Origin: Oscillospiraceae bacterium MB08-C2-2
Lineage (GTDB): Bacteria > Bacillota > Clostridia > Oscillospirales > Ruminococcaceae
Direction of reading: 5' to 3'
DNA length: 64,000 bases
NCBI GenBank assembly: GCA_035621215.1
Contig: CP141729.1
Span: 332,944-396,943 of the forward strand
In this document: positions 15,513-24,188 of the stretch, in pieces
How positions within the stretch are numbered: position 1 is the stretch's first letter
How the letters are laid out: every line of letters begins with the position of its first letter
The notes under the pieces: generated by a model
What the model was told of the DNA's origin: nothing
Seen by the model: the letters and a program-made list of their open reading frames with translations, nothing else
The model's database searches: none
Position numbers and translations under genes: made by a program

Positions 15513-15675
15513 GTTTATGGGCTAATTGCAGAGTGGATGCATGAGGTGTTTCAACAAACATTTGCTCACACTCAGCCTGTGTGGATTTCAGCAGCAGATC
15601 AGCCGCTTGGATTAACCTCTGTGCGTCTGTGAGAGCATTGAAGGCCTTGTGGTAGAGCTTTTTGTAGTTTGGCAC
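15478..15675 (-). CDS. Small cytosolic helical protein, function unknown
   Basis: This 65-residue protein (MPNYKKLYHKAFNALTDAQR, then LIQAADLLLKSTQAECEQMF) is predicted to be two amphipathic helices with a basic, polar tail. The start is a GTG at 15675 with GGCGGTG seven bases upstream. From memory, short proteins beginning MPNYKKLY are frequent in this group of Clostridia and have no known role. It is convergent with the phosphorylase gene and divergent from the ribbon-helix-helix gene. Confidence 0.65.
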   Translation of the reverse strand: MPNYKKLYHKAFNALTDAQRLIQAADLLLKSTQAECEQMFVETPHASTLQLAHKHKKPAASGKIT

Positions 15676-15776
15676 AATTTCACCGCCTTAGTTTAAATAT
15701 ATTATAAGGTGATATCACTTTGTTGTCAATAATAATTTAGTATTAAGGAAAACATAGACCAAAGGGGATGATCTGT

Positions 15777-15947
15777 ATGCCTTCTAATTTACCGCAATTC
15801 ACTCTTCGAATCAGCCTGAGCCTGCTGGATAAGCTTCGTTACATTGCCAACCAGAACAGCCGCTCTGCCAATAAAGAGATGGAAATGCTGATCAAAAACC
15901 ATATTGCTGAGTTTGAAAAGGAGCATGGAGAAATTATTGTAAGATAA
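15777..15947 (+). CDS. Arc/CopG-type ribbon-helix-helix DNA-binding protein
   Basis: This 56-residue protein starts MPSNLPQFTLRISLSLLDKL. The strand QFTLRIS followed by two helices (LLDKLRYIANQNSRSANKEM, then EMLIKNHIAEFEKEHG) is the Arc-repressor pattern. AAAGGGG lies eight bases before the ATG. Proteins of this size bind DNA as dimers and often regulate themselves or a neighbour; the target is unknown. It ends just before a bidirectional terminator. Confidence 0.8.
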   Translation: MPSNLPQFTLRISLSLLDKLRYIANQNSRSANKEMEMLIKNHIAEFEKEHGEIIVR

Positions 15948-16007
15948 AGTAGGAGATATGCAGTTGTAATGATAATTAAATTGTTTGATATGCTGAGCGC
16001 ACAATAG

Positions 16008-16042
16008 AAAAGGAGGCAACCCTCGGGTAGCCTCCTTTTTAC
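16008..16042. terminator. Bidirectional intrinsic terminator
   Basis: AAGGAGGC (16010-16017) pairs with GCCTCCTT (16030-16037). T-runs follow on the plus strand (TTTTT) and on the minus strand (TTTTC). It closes the ribbon-helix-helix gene and the converging salvage operon. Confidence 0.85.
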
Positions 16043-16055
16043 TATAGTCGGACTT

Positions 16056-17162
16056 TTAGCAGAGAAATTTATCCGCTATTTTATCTTCCTTCTTGGCAGG
16101 ACCGTAGGTGCCGTATTCGCCCTCAGCTCCGTTTTTGTAGTAGCGGTCCAGATCATAGGGGGAGAAGATGCCCTTATCGGTGACAACGCCGCTGACCAAA
16201 TGGGGCGGGGTTGCATCAAAGGTGGGATAATAGCCCTTAACCCCTTCCATGGCGGTGCGCACGCCCATGGCCTCCAGAACATAGCTCTGATCCCGCTCTT
16301 CAATGGTAACGGTATCAATGGTGGTGTGGCCCCTGTCGGGTGCACCGGTTGCAAAATAGGGGATACCCATATAATGGGCACAAATGGCGATCTGGAAGGT
16401 GCCCACCTTGTTGACCACATAGCCATCCATGCAGATAGCATCGGCGGCGGAGGTGAACACATCCACCTTTTTAGCCTTCATGGTATGAGCAGGCATATTG
16501 TCGGTGATGATGGTCACATCATAGCCCATATCATAGGCCACGCTGGCGGTGAGCCGTGCGCCTTGGAAGTAAGGGCGGGTTTCGGGGCAGATGATTTTCA
16601 GGTCATAGTTCCGGTTGCGGGCAACCTTGAGCATCTGGCCCACAATGGTTTCACCAAAGCATTGGGTCATGATGGTGCCCTTCTTAGGGAACATATCCAC
16701 CAGATATTCCGCCATAACGCTGATCTTGGTGTAGCGGCGGTCAAGGCTTTCAACTGTATGCTCTCGGATAGCCAGATCAACGGGCTTTCCAGCGGCAAGA
16801 GCCACCTTGGCGGCTTCCAGACAGCCGTAGGTTACAGCCTCCATACGCTGAACGGTGGTGGGGCGGGCGTGGGAAAGGGTATAGGCGGCCTTTTCCATAT
16901 AGGCAAGGAACTCACCCTCGGTTTTTCCCTTGGCTTCATGGGCGGCCAGAGCCATGCCCATACCGGCGGCGGTGTAAGGGCCAGCACTTTGGGTGACCAT
17001 ATCAGCGATAGCCTTGGCTACCTCCTCATGACGATGGCAGGTGACAAACTCCACCCGCACGGGGTAAATGCGGCGATCCAGAATGCGGACTGCACCGTCC
17101 TCATACCAGGCTACATTTTCATATTGGAGCATAAACGCAAGGCCTTTATCTGCTCGTTCCAT
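16056..17162 (-). CDS. MtnA-type pentose-1-phosphate isomerase (methylthioribose/5-deoxyribose-1-phosphate)
   Basis: This 368-residue member of the eIF-2B-related aldose-ketose isomerases is close to the usual length of MtnA. The two catalytic positions of MtnA are present: Cys in IMTQCFGETIVG and Asp in CMDGYVVNKVGT, followed by AICAHYMGIPYFATGAP. MtnA converts 5-methylthioribose-1-phosphate to the ribulose-1-phosphate form; relatives accept 5-deoxyribose-1-phosphate. Here it is the last gene of an operon with phosphorylases, a deaminase and an aldolase, which fits the DHAP-shunt route better than the methionine cycle, since no mtnB/C/D/K is present. The start has AAGGAGG upstream. The exact substrate is inferred. 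Confidence 0.85.
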   Translation of the reverse strand: MERADKGLAFMLQYENVAWYEDGAVRILDRRIYPVRVEFVTCHRHEEVAKAIADMVTQSAGPYTAAGMGMALAAHEAKGKTEGEFLAYMEKAAYTLSHARPTTVQRMEAVTYGCLEAAKVALAAGKPVDLAIREHTVESLDRRYTKISVMAEYLVDMFPKKGTIMTQCFGETIVGQMLKVARNRNYDLKIICPETRPYFQGARLTASVAYDMGYDVTIITDNMPAHTMKAKKVDVFTSAADAICMDGYVVNKVGTFQIAICAHYMGIPYFATGAPDRGHTTIDTVTIEERDQSYVLEAMGVRTAMEGVKGYYPTFDATPPHLVSGVVTDKGIFSPYDLDRYYKNGAEGEYGTYGPAKKEDKIADKFLC

Positions 17163-17192
17163 TCCAGTACCTCCTTGATTTTTCCGATAGAA

Positions 17193-18506
17193 TTACTTTT
17201 GGTTGGCGGCCAGCTTTGCCAGAATCACCGGGGGAATGCTCTTGCATTCAAACAGCACCTTTTCCTGATCTATGGTGGTCAGCTCCCCATTTTTATAGAG
17301 AACCTTTCCGTCTACCATGGTCATGGCAATGTCACTGGATTGGGCGGAAAACAAAACGTTGGAAAGGGGATCAAATACAGGCTGTAGATGGGGAACTTCC
17401 AGATCGTAAAGCACCAAATCAGCCCGGTTGCCTACCTTGATGGAGCCGCAGTCGGCTCGTCCCTGCGCGGCCGCACCATTCAGGCAGGCCATACGCAGGG
17501 TGGAGGCCATATCCATAGCCATAGGCTCACGGTGATAGCCTCTCTGCACCATAGCGGCCAGATTGACCTCTTCAAGCCCGTTGAGGTTGTTGTTGGAGGC
17601 GGCGCCATCGGTTCCGATAGCCACGTTAATGCCCATCTGGTGCATTTTCCAAGCCGGTGCCACACCGCTGCCCAGCTTCAAATTGCTGGAAGGGCAATGG
17701 GTGACGGTAACACCCTTGGCTTTCAAAATTTCCATATCCTTTTCATCAACGGCAACACAGTGGGCGGCGGAGGTAGGCTGATCAAAGAGGCCGAGGCTGT
17801 TTAAATACTGGGTGGGGGTCAGGCCGCCGTGACGCTCCTTACAGCCCTCGTGTTCGGAGAAGGTTTCAGAAATGTGGGTATGCACATGGAGGTTATGCTC
17901 CCTGGCAAACTCAGCCACTTCCCGCACCAAGCGAGGGGTGGCGGTGTATTCCGCATGGAGGGAGGCATCGCAGATAATGCGGTCATGCCCCAGACCCTTC
18001 ACATAATCCAGCAGCCAGAGGGTGCTGGGATAGGCCTTGAGGTCTTTGTAGCCCTTGCTGTCATCAAAGGAGGAACAGCCGTGGCTCAGGTTGGCCTTGA
18101 TGCCGCTTTCTTCCACAGCCGGGCCAATGTGCTCCATAATCATATACATGTCGGTGAAGGAGACAATTCCGCTCTTGAGCATCTCGATAATGCCCAGCAG
18201 CGTGCCCCAATACATATCCTTGCCGGTCATTTGATCCTCAAAGGGGAACATTCTTTCATTGAGCCAGCGGTCAAGAGGAAGGCCCTCTCCATAGCCCCGC
18301 AGCAGGGTCATAGCGGCATGGCAGTGGTTGTTGTAGAAGCCGGGGAGCAGAAGCTTGCCGCCGCCCTCCACAACCTCGGCCTTGGGGCCAGTGTATTCGG
18401 CAAGATTTTGCCCGATCCAAGCCACCTTGCTGCCTTCAACGGCGATGTTTGAATCGGTGACCACCTCAAAGCGGTCATCTACATAGCTGATGTTCCGAAA
18501 TATCAT
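17193..18506 (-). CDS. MTA/SAH/5'-deoxyadenosine deaminase-type amidohydrolase
   Basis: This 437-residue metal-dependent amidohydrolase matches the MtaD/DadD/SsnA group. The metal ligands are visible: HCH in GFYNNHCHAAMTLLRG (~60), H in VHTHISETFSEH (~205), H in TSAAHCVAVDE (~245) and D in AIGTDGAASNNN (~300). The reaction removes the 6-amino group of an adenosine-type substrate, giving the inosine form plus ammonia. The ATG overlaps the stop of the upstream PNP gene (ATGA), so the two are coupled; deaminase plus inosine-specific PNP makes sense as consecutive steps. The family acts on methylthioadenosine, S-adenosylhomocysteine or 5'-deoxyadenosine; the choice is not readable, and the context favours 5'-deoxy or methylthio substrates. 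Confidence 0.87.
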   Translation of the reverse strand: MIFRNISYVDDRFEVVTDSNIAVEGSKVAWIGQNLAEYTGPKAEVVEGGGKLLLPGFYNNHCHAAMTLLRGYGEGLPLDRWLNERMFPFEDQMTGKDMYWGTLLGIIEMLKSGIVSFTDMYMIMEHIGPAVEESGIKANLSHGCSSFDDSKGYKDLKAYPSTLWLLDYVKGLGHDRIICDASLHAEYTATPRLVREVAEFAREHNLHVHTHISETFSEHEGCKERHGGLTPTQYLNSLGLFDQPTSAAHCVAVDEKDMEILKAKGVTVTHCPSSNLKLGSGVAPAWKMHQMGINVAIGTDGAASNNNLNGLEEVNLAAMVQRGYHREPMAMDMASTLRMACLNGAAAQGRADCGSIKVGNRADLVLYDLEVPHLQPVFDPLSNVLFSAQSSDIAMTMVDGKVLYKNGELTTIDQEKVLFECKSIPPVILAKLAANQK

Positions 18507-19342
18507 TTGGAGGCCTCCATTTCCTTGATAATCTCCCGCAGAAGGGCTTTGAACTGCCCGGAGGTCTGGCGGCCTACCTCACTGACCTCGCCGGTGCAGA
18601 GTGGCTGATCCAGCACGCCGGTGGCCATGTTGCTGATGAGGGAAAGCCCCAGCAGCTTCATGCCGCAGTGGGCGGCGGTCAAAGCTTCGGTGACAGTGGA
18701 CATGCCCACCGCATCGGCGCCCATGATGCGCATGGCACGGATTTCGGCGGCGGTTTCAAACTGGGGCCCGGTGGCAAAGAAATAAACGCCTTCTTTAATA
18801 TCCAGCCCAATGTTGGCGGCGGCCCTTTTGGCGATCTCCCGCAGCCGGGCGGTATACATATCCGAAACATCGAAGAACCGGGGGCCAAGCTCCTCCACAT
18901 TGGGACCACGCAGGGGGCTTGCACCCGCCAGCTTGATGTGATCGTTGATGATCATAATATCCCCGGGCTTGTAGCCGGTGTTGATGCCCCCGGCGGCGTT
19001 TGTGAGGATGGTGGCCTCCACACCCAGCAGCTTAAAGACACGGATGGGGATCACCAGCTGCTCAAAATCATAGCCCTCGTAGAAATGGAACCGCCCGGAC
19101 ATACAGATCACATTTCTTCCGCAGAGCTTGCCCAAAATCAGCTTGCCGGCGTGGGATTTAACGGTGCTCACCAGAAAGTTGGGGATATCCGCATAGTCAA
19201 TCACAATGGGGTTTTCAATTTCTTCTGCAAGGCTTCCGAGAGCCGAGCCCAGTATAATGGCGATTTCCGGCTTGAAGCCGGTCTTTTCCAGAATGTAATC
19301 TGCACTTTTTTTAAAATACTCGTAGTCAAACTGATATTTCAT
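18503..19342 (-). CDS. Purine nucleoside phosphorylase (trimeric, PNP/MtnP family)
   Basis: This 279-residue protein has the trimeric PNP fold signatures: IILGSALGSLAEEI (phosphate loop), SHAGKLILG, GRFHFYEGYD, LTNAAGGIN, DHIKLAGASPLRGPN, GPQFETAAEIRAM, VGMSTVTEALTAAHCG and LISNMATGV. The Asn in the last motif is typical of 6-oxopurine (inosine/guanosine) enzymes, while true MTA phosphorylases usually carry Asp there. That agrees with a preceding deamination step. It releases hypoxanthine and a pentose-1-phosphate. GGAGG precedes the ATG; its stop overlaps the deaminase start. Confidence 0.9.
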   Translation of the reverse strand: MKYQFDYEYFKKSADYILEKTGFKPEIAIILGSALGSLAEEIENPIVIDYADIPNFLVSTVKSHAGKLILGKLCGRNVICMSGRFHFYEGYDFEQLVIPIRVFKLLGVEATILTNAAGGINTGYKPGDIMIINDHIKLAGASPLRGPNVEELGPRFFDVSDMYTARLREIAKRAAANIGLDIKEGVYFFATGPQFETAAEIRAMRIMGADAVGMSTVTEALTAAHCGMKLLGLSLISNMATGVLDQPLCTGEVSEVGRQTSGQFKALLREIIKEMEASK

Positions 19343-19360
19343 AGGGGCAGCCTCCTTATT

Positions 19361-20098
19361 TTAATCGATGGGGACATTGATAATGGCATCCAGAGCAATG
19401 CTGATTTGATCGTCAATGGCTTTTTTCATGACCGAAGGATCGGGCTTGTAGCCCTCCACGCCAACCAGTTCAAAAGCTTTGGCATCGGCAGCCAGAATAG
19501 CACCCGCCTTGACCCCGTGAAGGGAAGAAACCACCAGCAGGCTGGCAACCTCGTTTTCCATAGCCTTTATACCGGCCTTGGCATACAGCTTAACGGTGGA
19601 TTCCAGCAGGCTGGGATAAAAGAGAGCCTGAGTCAGCACAATGCCCACATGAGTGGAAAGGCCTTTTTCCTTGGCGGAGGCTTCCAGCGCACCGATGACC
19701 TCACGGTCACAGATGGCAGGGTAAGAAAGGGGCACCATTTTTTCGGTTACACCCTCTTCACGGCAGGCGGCGGTGGCGATAATTAGAGAACCGGCATCAA
19801 TGCCATCCTGCATACCGCCGCAGGTGCCCACACGAATGATCACCTTGGCTCCCGCACGCCACATGCTCTCAAAGGTGATAGCGGCACCGCCGCAGCCCAC
19901 CCCATGGGAGGAAACCGTGACAGGCACACCCTTATGCAGGCCGTTGTAGGTCCAGTATTCACGGTTTTGGGCTAGGCACACCGGGTTTTCCAGTAGCTTG
20001 GAGATGCGCTCGGCTCGGGCGGGATCGCCGCAGGTAATCACCCGGGGTGCAATCTCACCGGGGTTAACCTGTAGGCAGGGAAGCTTGTTTTGGCTCAT
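19361..20098 (-). CDS. Second uridine-phosphorylase-like nucleoside phosphorylase
   Basis: This 245-residue member of the PNP/UDP hexameric family has the phosphate loop ITCGDPARAERI, SSHGVGCGGAAITFE, IRVGTCGGMQDGI and the ribose-contact MENEVASLLV. Start at 20098 (MSQNKL) is preferred because GAAAGGA lies 9 bases upstream; the frame continues upstream to 20149 without a good site. It probably cleaves a second class of nucleoside to base and pentose-1-phosphate, feeding the same isomerase/aldolase steps, but its specificity is not readable. It lies 18 bases before the PNP gene. Confidence 0.85.
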   Translation of the reverse strand: MSQNKLPCLQVNPGEIAPRVITCGDPARAERISKLLENPVCLAQNREYWTYNGLHKGVPVTVSSHGVGCGGAAITFESMWRAGAKVIIRVGTCGGMQDGIDAGSLIIATAACREEGVTEKMVPLSYPAICDREVIGALEASAKEKGLSTHVGIVLTQALFYPSLLESTVKLYAKAGIKAMENEVASLLVVSSLHGVKAGAILAADAKAFELVGVEGYKPDPSVMKKAIDDQISIALDAIINVPID

Positions 20099-20178
20099 AA
20101 AACCATTCCTTTCGCATACATTCAGGCACAAAAACGTTCTGTGCATCAATTGAGATTTTCATCTTGGATATAGAGCCG

Positions 20179-20799
20179 TTAGCGGTTCAGCATTCTATCC
20201 TGCAGCTCCTGAGAAATGAGAACCGGCTGGCCGATGCATTTGGCCATATGGCAAATTTTGGCTGCATCCTCGGTATAAACCGCCCGGATATAGGCTTTTT
20301 GCAGGGTTTCACCCACAGCCAGAACGCCGTGATTCTGCATCAGGCAGGCATTGCGATCAGCTAGACTTTTGACTGCGTTGCGGCCCACATCATCGGTGCC
20401 GGGGAGAGCAAAGTCAGATACAGGCACATCGCCGCCTAAAAAGTACATCATCTCAATGAGAATCACCGGAACCGGCTGGTTGATAACGGCAAAGCTGGTG
20501 GCATAGGGGGAGTGGGTGTGCACCACCGCCCGCAGATGGGGCAGATTCTTATAAATCTGGGCGTGCATCCGCCACTCGGAGGATGGCTTATGAGGGCCTT
20601 CCAAAATTTCGCCATCCAGTGTGGTGACCATAATATCCTCCACCGTCATGGTGGAATAATCTACGCTGCTGGGGGTAATGACTAGCTTCTGGTCATCGGT
20701 GAGAACGCTGAGATTGCCGCTGGTGCCTGCCATCAGCGCTTCCTTGTAGCAGCGGACAGCCATATCCAAAACTTCCTGCTTTGCTTGTAAAAGAGTCAT
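20179..20799 (-). CDS. Class II (fuculose-phosphate-type) aldolase
   Basis: This 206-residue aldolase/adducin-family protein has the expected length. The phosphate-binding GTSGNLS is at about 25-31, the catalytic Glu in KPSSEWRMHA, two zinc ligands in VVHTHSPYA and the third in MQNHGVLAVG. Members split a ketose-1-phosphate into DHAP plus an aldehyde (lactaldehyde for fuculose-1-phosphate). Beside an MtnA-type isomerase, the likely substrate is 5-deoxyribulose-1-phosphate (acetaldehyde product) or 5-methylthioribulose-1-phosphate (methylthioacetaldehyde product). It is the first enzyme gene after the regulator, 29 bases downstream of it. Confidence 0.87.
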   Translation of the reverse strand: MTLLQAKQEVLDMAVRCYKEALMAGTSGNLSVLTDDQKLVITPSSVDYSTMTVEDIMVTTLDGEILEGPHKPSSEWRMHAQIYKNLPHLRAVVHTHSPYATSFAVINQPVPVILIEMMYFLGGDVPVSDFALPGTDDVGRNAVKSLADRNACLMQNHGVLAVGETLQKAYIRAVYTEDAAKICHMAKCIGQPVLISQELQDRMLNR

Positions 20800-20828
20800 T
20801 GTTTCACCTCATAATGAATTTAATGGGT

Positions 20829-21595
20829 CTAATCTGCCACGATCAAGCGGGTGGAGTGCTTATCCAGTGCTCTCTGCCAGGGCTTGCTGACCGGGGCATC
20901 GGTAATAATACAATCCAGCCCATCCAGAGCCACGATATGATTGGCAGAAACAGCATCAAATTTGGTGTTATCCACCACGAAAAACTTGTTTTGAGAATTG
21001 GCCAGCATCCGGGCCCGGATATGAGCTTCACTTTCGTGGTTATCGGTGGCACCGAAGCTCAAATGAAGAGCCGAACAGCTGATAAAGGCCTTGTCCGCAT
21101 AATAGCCGCCCAAAGCCTCCAAAGCGGCGTGGCCGCAGAAGGAACCGGTGGTTTTGCGCAGAGTACCGCCGATACCGGTGGTTCGGACAAAATCACAGCT
21201 CATCAGCTCATTCATGATATCCAGCGAGTTTGTAATCACAGTCACGCTTTTTCGGGTGCTTTTTATTTCCCGGGCAATAAAAAGGGAAGTGGTGCTGCAA
21301 TCCAGCATAATATTATCCCGGTCTGCAATCAGATGGCTGCAATATTTGGCAATCCGCTTTTTTTCTTCTACCAGAAAACGGCGGCGCAATTCCACCGGAA
21401 CATCCCTCTCAAAGCCGCCGGCGGATAAGCCCCGCCATGCACCCGGCGAATTCGCTTTTCTTTTTCCAGTTTTTCAAAATCCCGGCGAATAGTTTCCTCG
21501 CTGACACCCAGCTGCTTGCTCAGATCGCTGACCATAACACTCCCGTTTTCGGCCAGAATTTGCAAAATCGTGTTAATGCGTTCAATGGCTAGCAT
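20829..21595 (-). pseudogene. DeoR-family regulator of the salvage operon, frameshifted
   Basis: Two overlapping frames together make one DeoR-type repressor. The first (from the ATG at 21595, GGGAGG upstream) holds the HTH (SVMVSDLSKQLGVSEETIRR) and RRVHGGAY. The second continues GGFERDVPVELRRRFLVEEK and the sugar-phosphate sensor domain (MLDCSTTSLFIARE, VITNSLDIMNEL, GIGGTLR, FVVDNTKFD). One missing base at about 21412-21428 within a GC-rich run would explain the break. As read, only a ~75-residue DNA-binding stub is made. This could be a true mutation, a programmed shift or a sequencing error. It heads the operon and would be expected to sense a pentose phosphate. Confidence 0.8.
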
Positions 21596-22079
21596 GGAAT
21601 CCTCCCAATCATCAGATTGCAGGCAATCAAGAAAGCGTACATTCCCGATAAAACCTGTTTATTCTTGCTGTGCAGGTTGATATCTGTGTTTTTATGGGTT
21701 TGTCTTTCTTTTTCTGTTTTTATAATGAGGCATTTTGAAGGCTTTGTCAATTGCTTTTCATTGTTTTGGTGAAATTGCAGCAAAAAACACAAAGCTTTGA
21801 GGTGTAGTGCAAACTTAGTTTGGCTTTTGAAGCGGTTTGAATATTTGATCATTTTGGCAAAACAATCCTAAAAAGGGCAAGTCCTTGCTTTGGTTGATTT
21901 TTTGGGCGGATTTTAGTATAATATTCCTCATGTAAGGCTTTCTTGAATAGCCTTCCCTTAAGGAATGTTGAAGAAATGTCTGTTACGATGATTTATGATG
22001 CAGGGCACAAATTTTCTTCGACCCTGTGCGAGCAGAAACATAGAAGCGATTATTCTACTATACATAAGGAGGGGAACGC
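21596..22079. other. 484-base divergent intergenic region
   Basis: It lies between the DeoR-type gene and the M23 peptidase gene and should hold the promoters of both. A plus-strand promoter is clear at 21894-21922; I see no equally good one for the minus strand and no palindromic DeoR operator that I can name. Short frames here lack ribosome sites. Confidence 0.5.
21894..21922 (+). promoter_or_regulatory. Promoter of the M23 peptidase gene
   Basis: -35 TTGATT (21894-21899), 17-bp spacer, consensus -10 TATAAT (21917-21922). Confidence 0.75.
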
Positions 22080-23978
22080 TTGGCTGATAAAAAAACCAAG
22101 AAAACGCCCGGCCAAAAACCGGATAAGCCGATCGATCCTGCCTCTGCCGATAAGGTGATACACCCATCCGCCAAAGCTAAAGGTGCCCCCAAAAAGGGCG
22201 GAAAAAGCAAAGAGGCTCCCAGACTCAGTCAGGTAACAGTTCGGCGTAAGGTGAAAAAAGAGGCTAAACCAAGCCTTTGGGATTTTACTTTGCTGTTTAT
22301 CTATAAGAACCTTTATATTTTAGGGGTCACCCTTTTAAGGCGGGGGCTGCGGTATCGCAGGCAGGCCCGGCTTTATTGGTTGCACCAAAAAAATGCTTTT
22401 TTCCGGTGGCAGCGGCATACAAAGGCACGGCTGCACCTGCTCAGTGGGCGTTTGAGCCGCCTTGTCACCAGCCCCATTGACAAGCTTCGGGATGCACACA
22501 GCCTGATGAAAACAGAGGCGGAGGCCTGCCGTGCCGCCAATCATTCCCCTATGAGGGCTTACAGCAAATTCATTGAATCGGTATGGCACTTTGTCTGGAC
22601 AATTCTGCGCACGGTTTTCAACCATGTTGCACCGGTGGTGGCGGTGGTGTTTCTCATTACCACTGTTTCCAATACCACAAGCCGCCTGATGGGCTTATCT
22701 GTTGAATACAAAGGCGAAATTATCGGATACATTCGCCGGGAGCAGGATTTTACCACGGTAGAGAAGCAGGTTACCAACCGTGTTATTGATACGGGTAACT
22801 TTAATCTCAGTTATGAACTGCCTAAGTTTACCTTGCAGGAAGTCAGCGAGGATATGATCACCCCTGCCAAAACCATGGTTGACCGGGTTATCATGGCCTC
22901 TGGCGATGCCATTGAGCAAGCCTATGGGCTGTATATCAACAACGTGTTTCAAGGTGCTGTCACCGATAAAGAAACCCTGCTGCAGACATTGGTGGAGATT
23001 CGGCAGCAGCATGCCACAGGCCGTTCCGGCGAGCGTATGGAATTTGAAAAGAAGGTCAGTGTTCGTGAAGGGCTTTACCCCACCGCTTCTGTGGTGCCTT
23101 TTGAAACCATAGGCGAGCTGATCAATTCCTATGAGGCTCATGAGCAGATTTACCTGGTGCAGGATGGAGATACCCCAACCGGCATTGCTTCTAAAACCGG
23201 TGTGCCTTATTCACGGCTTAAGGAAATGAACCCCGGCTTTGGCGATGCCACGATTGTGGTGGGGGATGAGGTACGCATTGCCGTGGCCCGGCCCTTTATG
23301 TCGGTCAAGAATATTTACAAAACCACCTACCGGGAAGAATTCGATTACCCGGTGGAGGAAGTGAAATCCAGCACCCATGCCATTGGTTACCGGGAGGTTG
23401 CCAAGGAGGGGGTTAGCGGTGTCCGGCAGGTGACAGCTGAAATCACAACCATCAATGGCCTTGAAATTTCCCGGGATATTCTGGAGACAAAGGTTTTGCG
23501 GGATGCTGTGGAGGAAAGGGTTATTGTGGGAACCAACAACCCCGCTGCCATTATCAGCAGGGCACCCAGTGTGTCTAACGAGCCGGGCAGCACCGAGGTT
23601 TCCAGCTCGGGCTTTATTTGGCCCACCAATGGCGGACGTATCACAGTGGGGCTCAACGGTTACTATGGCCACACCGGCGTGGATATTCCCCGTCCGGTGG
23701 GAACACCGGTTTATGCTTCGGCTGCTGGTTATGTCACCGCTGTTAAATACCAGAACTATGCCTATGGTTATCATGTAATGATTGATCACGGCAACGGTTA
23801 TAGCACCCTTTATGCTCATAACAGCAGCATCAATGTGGAGGTTGGCGACTATGTCAATCAGGGTGATGTAATAGCCGGAGTTGGCCGTACCGGAAACGCC
23901 ACCGGCAACCATGTTCACTTTGAGGTTCGCTACAAAGGCAAGATTATGAATCCGGTCAACTATATCGGCAATCGTTGA
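22080..23978 (+). CDS. Membrane-anchored M23 peptidase with LysM and G5 domains
   Basis: This 632-residue protein starts at a TTG with GGAGGGG upstream. The order is: a very basic Lys/Pro/Ala-rich cytoplasmic N-terminus (~1-80), a basic amphipathic region, one membrane helix (~182-200, HVAPVVAVVFLITTVSN), an extracellular stalk, a LysM motif (~360-400, YLVQDGDTPTGIASKTGVPY), a G5 domain (~420-480) and a C-terminal LytM/M23 domain (~520-632). Metal ligands are in GHTGVDIPRP (HxxxD) and NHVHFEVRY (HxH). It should cut peptidoglycan cross-links at the outer face of the membrane, in wall remodelling or sporulation. It is monocistronic, with its own promoter and a strong terminator. Confidence 0.92.
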   Translation: MADKKTKKTPGQKPDKPIDPASADKVIHPSAKAKGAPKKGGKSKEAPRLSQVTVRRKVKKEAKPSLWDFTLLFIYKNLYILGVTLLRRGLRYRRQARLYWLHQKNAFFRWQRHTKARLHLLSGRLSRLVTSPIDKLRDAHSLMKTEAEACRAANHSPMRAYSKFIESVWHFVWTILRTVFNHVAPVVAVVFLITTVSNTTSRLMGLSVEYKGEIIGYIRREQDFTTVEKQVTNRVIDTGNFNLSYELPKFTLQEVSEDMITPAKTMVDRVIMASGDAIEQAYGLYINNVFQGAVTDKETLLQTLVEIRQQHATGRSGERMEFEKKVSVREGLYPTASVVPFETIGELINSYEAHEQIYLVQDGDTPTGIASKTGVPYSRLKEMNPGFGDATIVVGDEVRIAVARPFMSVKNIYKTTYREEFDYPVEEVKSSTHAIGYREVAKEGVSGVRQVTAEITTINGLEISRDILETKVLRDAVEERVIVGTNNPAAIISRAPSVSNEPGSTEVSSSGFIWPTNGGRITVGLNGYYGHTGVDIPRPVGTPVYASAAGYVTAVKYQNYAYGYHVMIDHGNGYSTLYAHNSSINVEVGDYVNQGDVIAGVGRTGNATGNHVHFEVRYKGKIMNPVNYIGNR

Positions 23979-24006
23979 GAAACGGCCGGCAGTGCAATTC
24001 ATAGCC

Positions 24007-24053
24007 AAACATCCCCGGGAAGAACCAGTCTGGTTCCTCCCGGGGATGTTTTA
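24007..24053. terminator. Strong intrinsic terminator
   Basis: AAACATCCCCGGGAAGAACCA pairs almost perfectly with 24031-24051, and TTTTAAAG follows. It closes the M23 gene and may also serve the convergent minus-strand gene. Confidence 0.88.
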
Positions 24054-24188
24054 AAGTGAAGTTTATACGAATCTTCCATCGAGAAGTCGAAAAGACTTTT
24101 TGATAGACTCCATGAAATGTGGTAGCGGGCACAGCCCGTGGAGATGTTGTTCAATACGTTCTGCCGGCGCTTCCAGCGCAGATACGTA

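Noticed and set aside
21589-21852. 87-codon minus-strand frame upstream of the DeoR-type gene
   Set aside because: Intergenic, AT-rich and without a ribosome site; no family resemblance.
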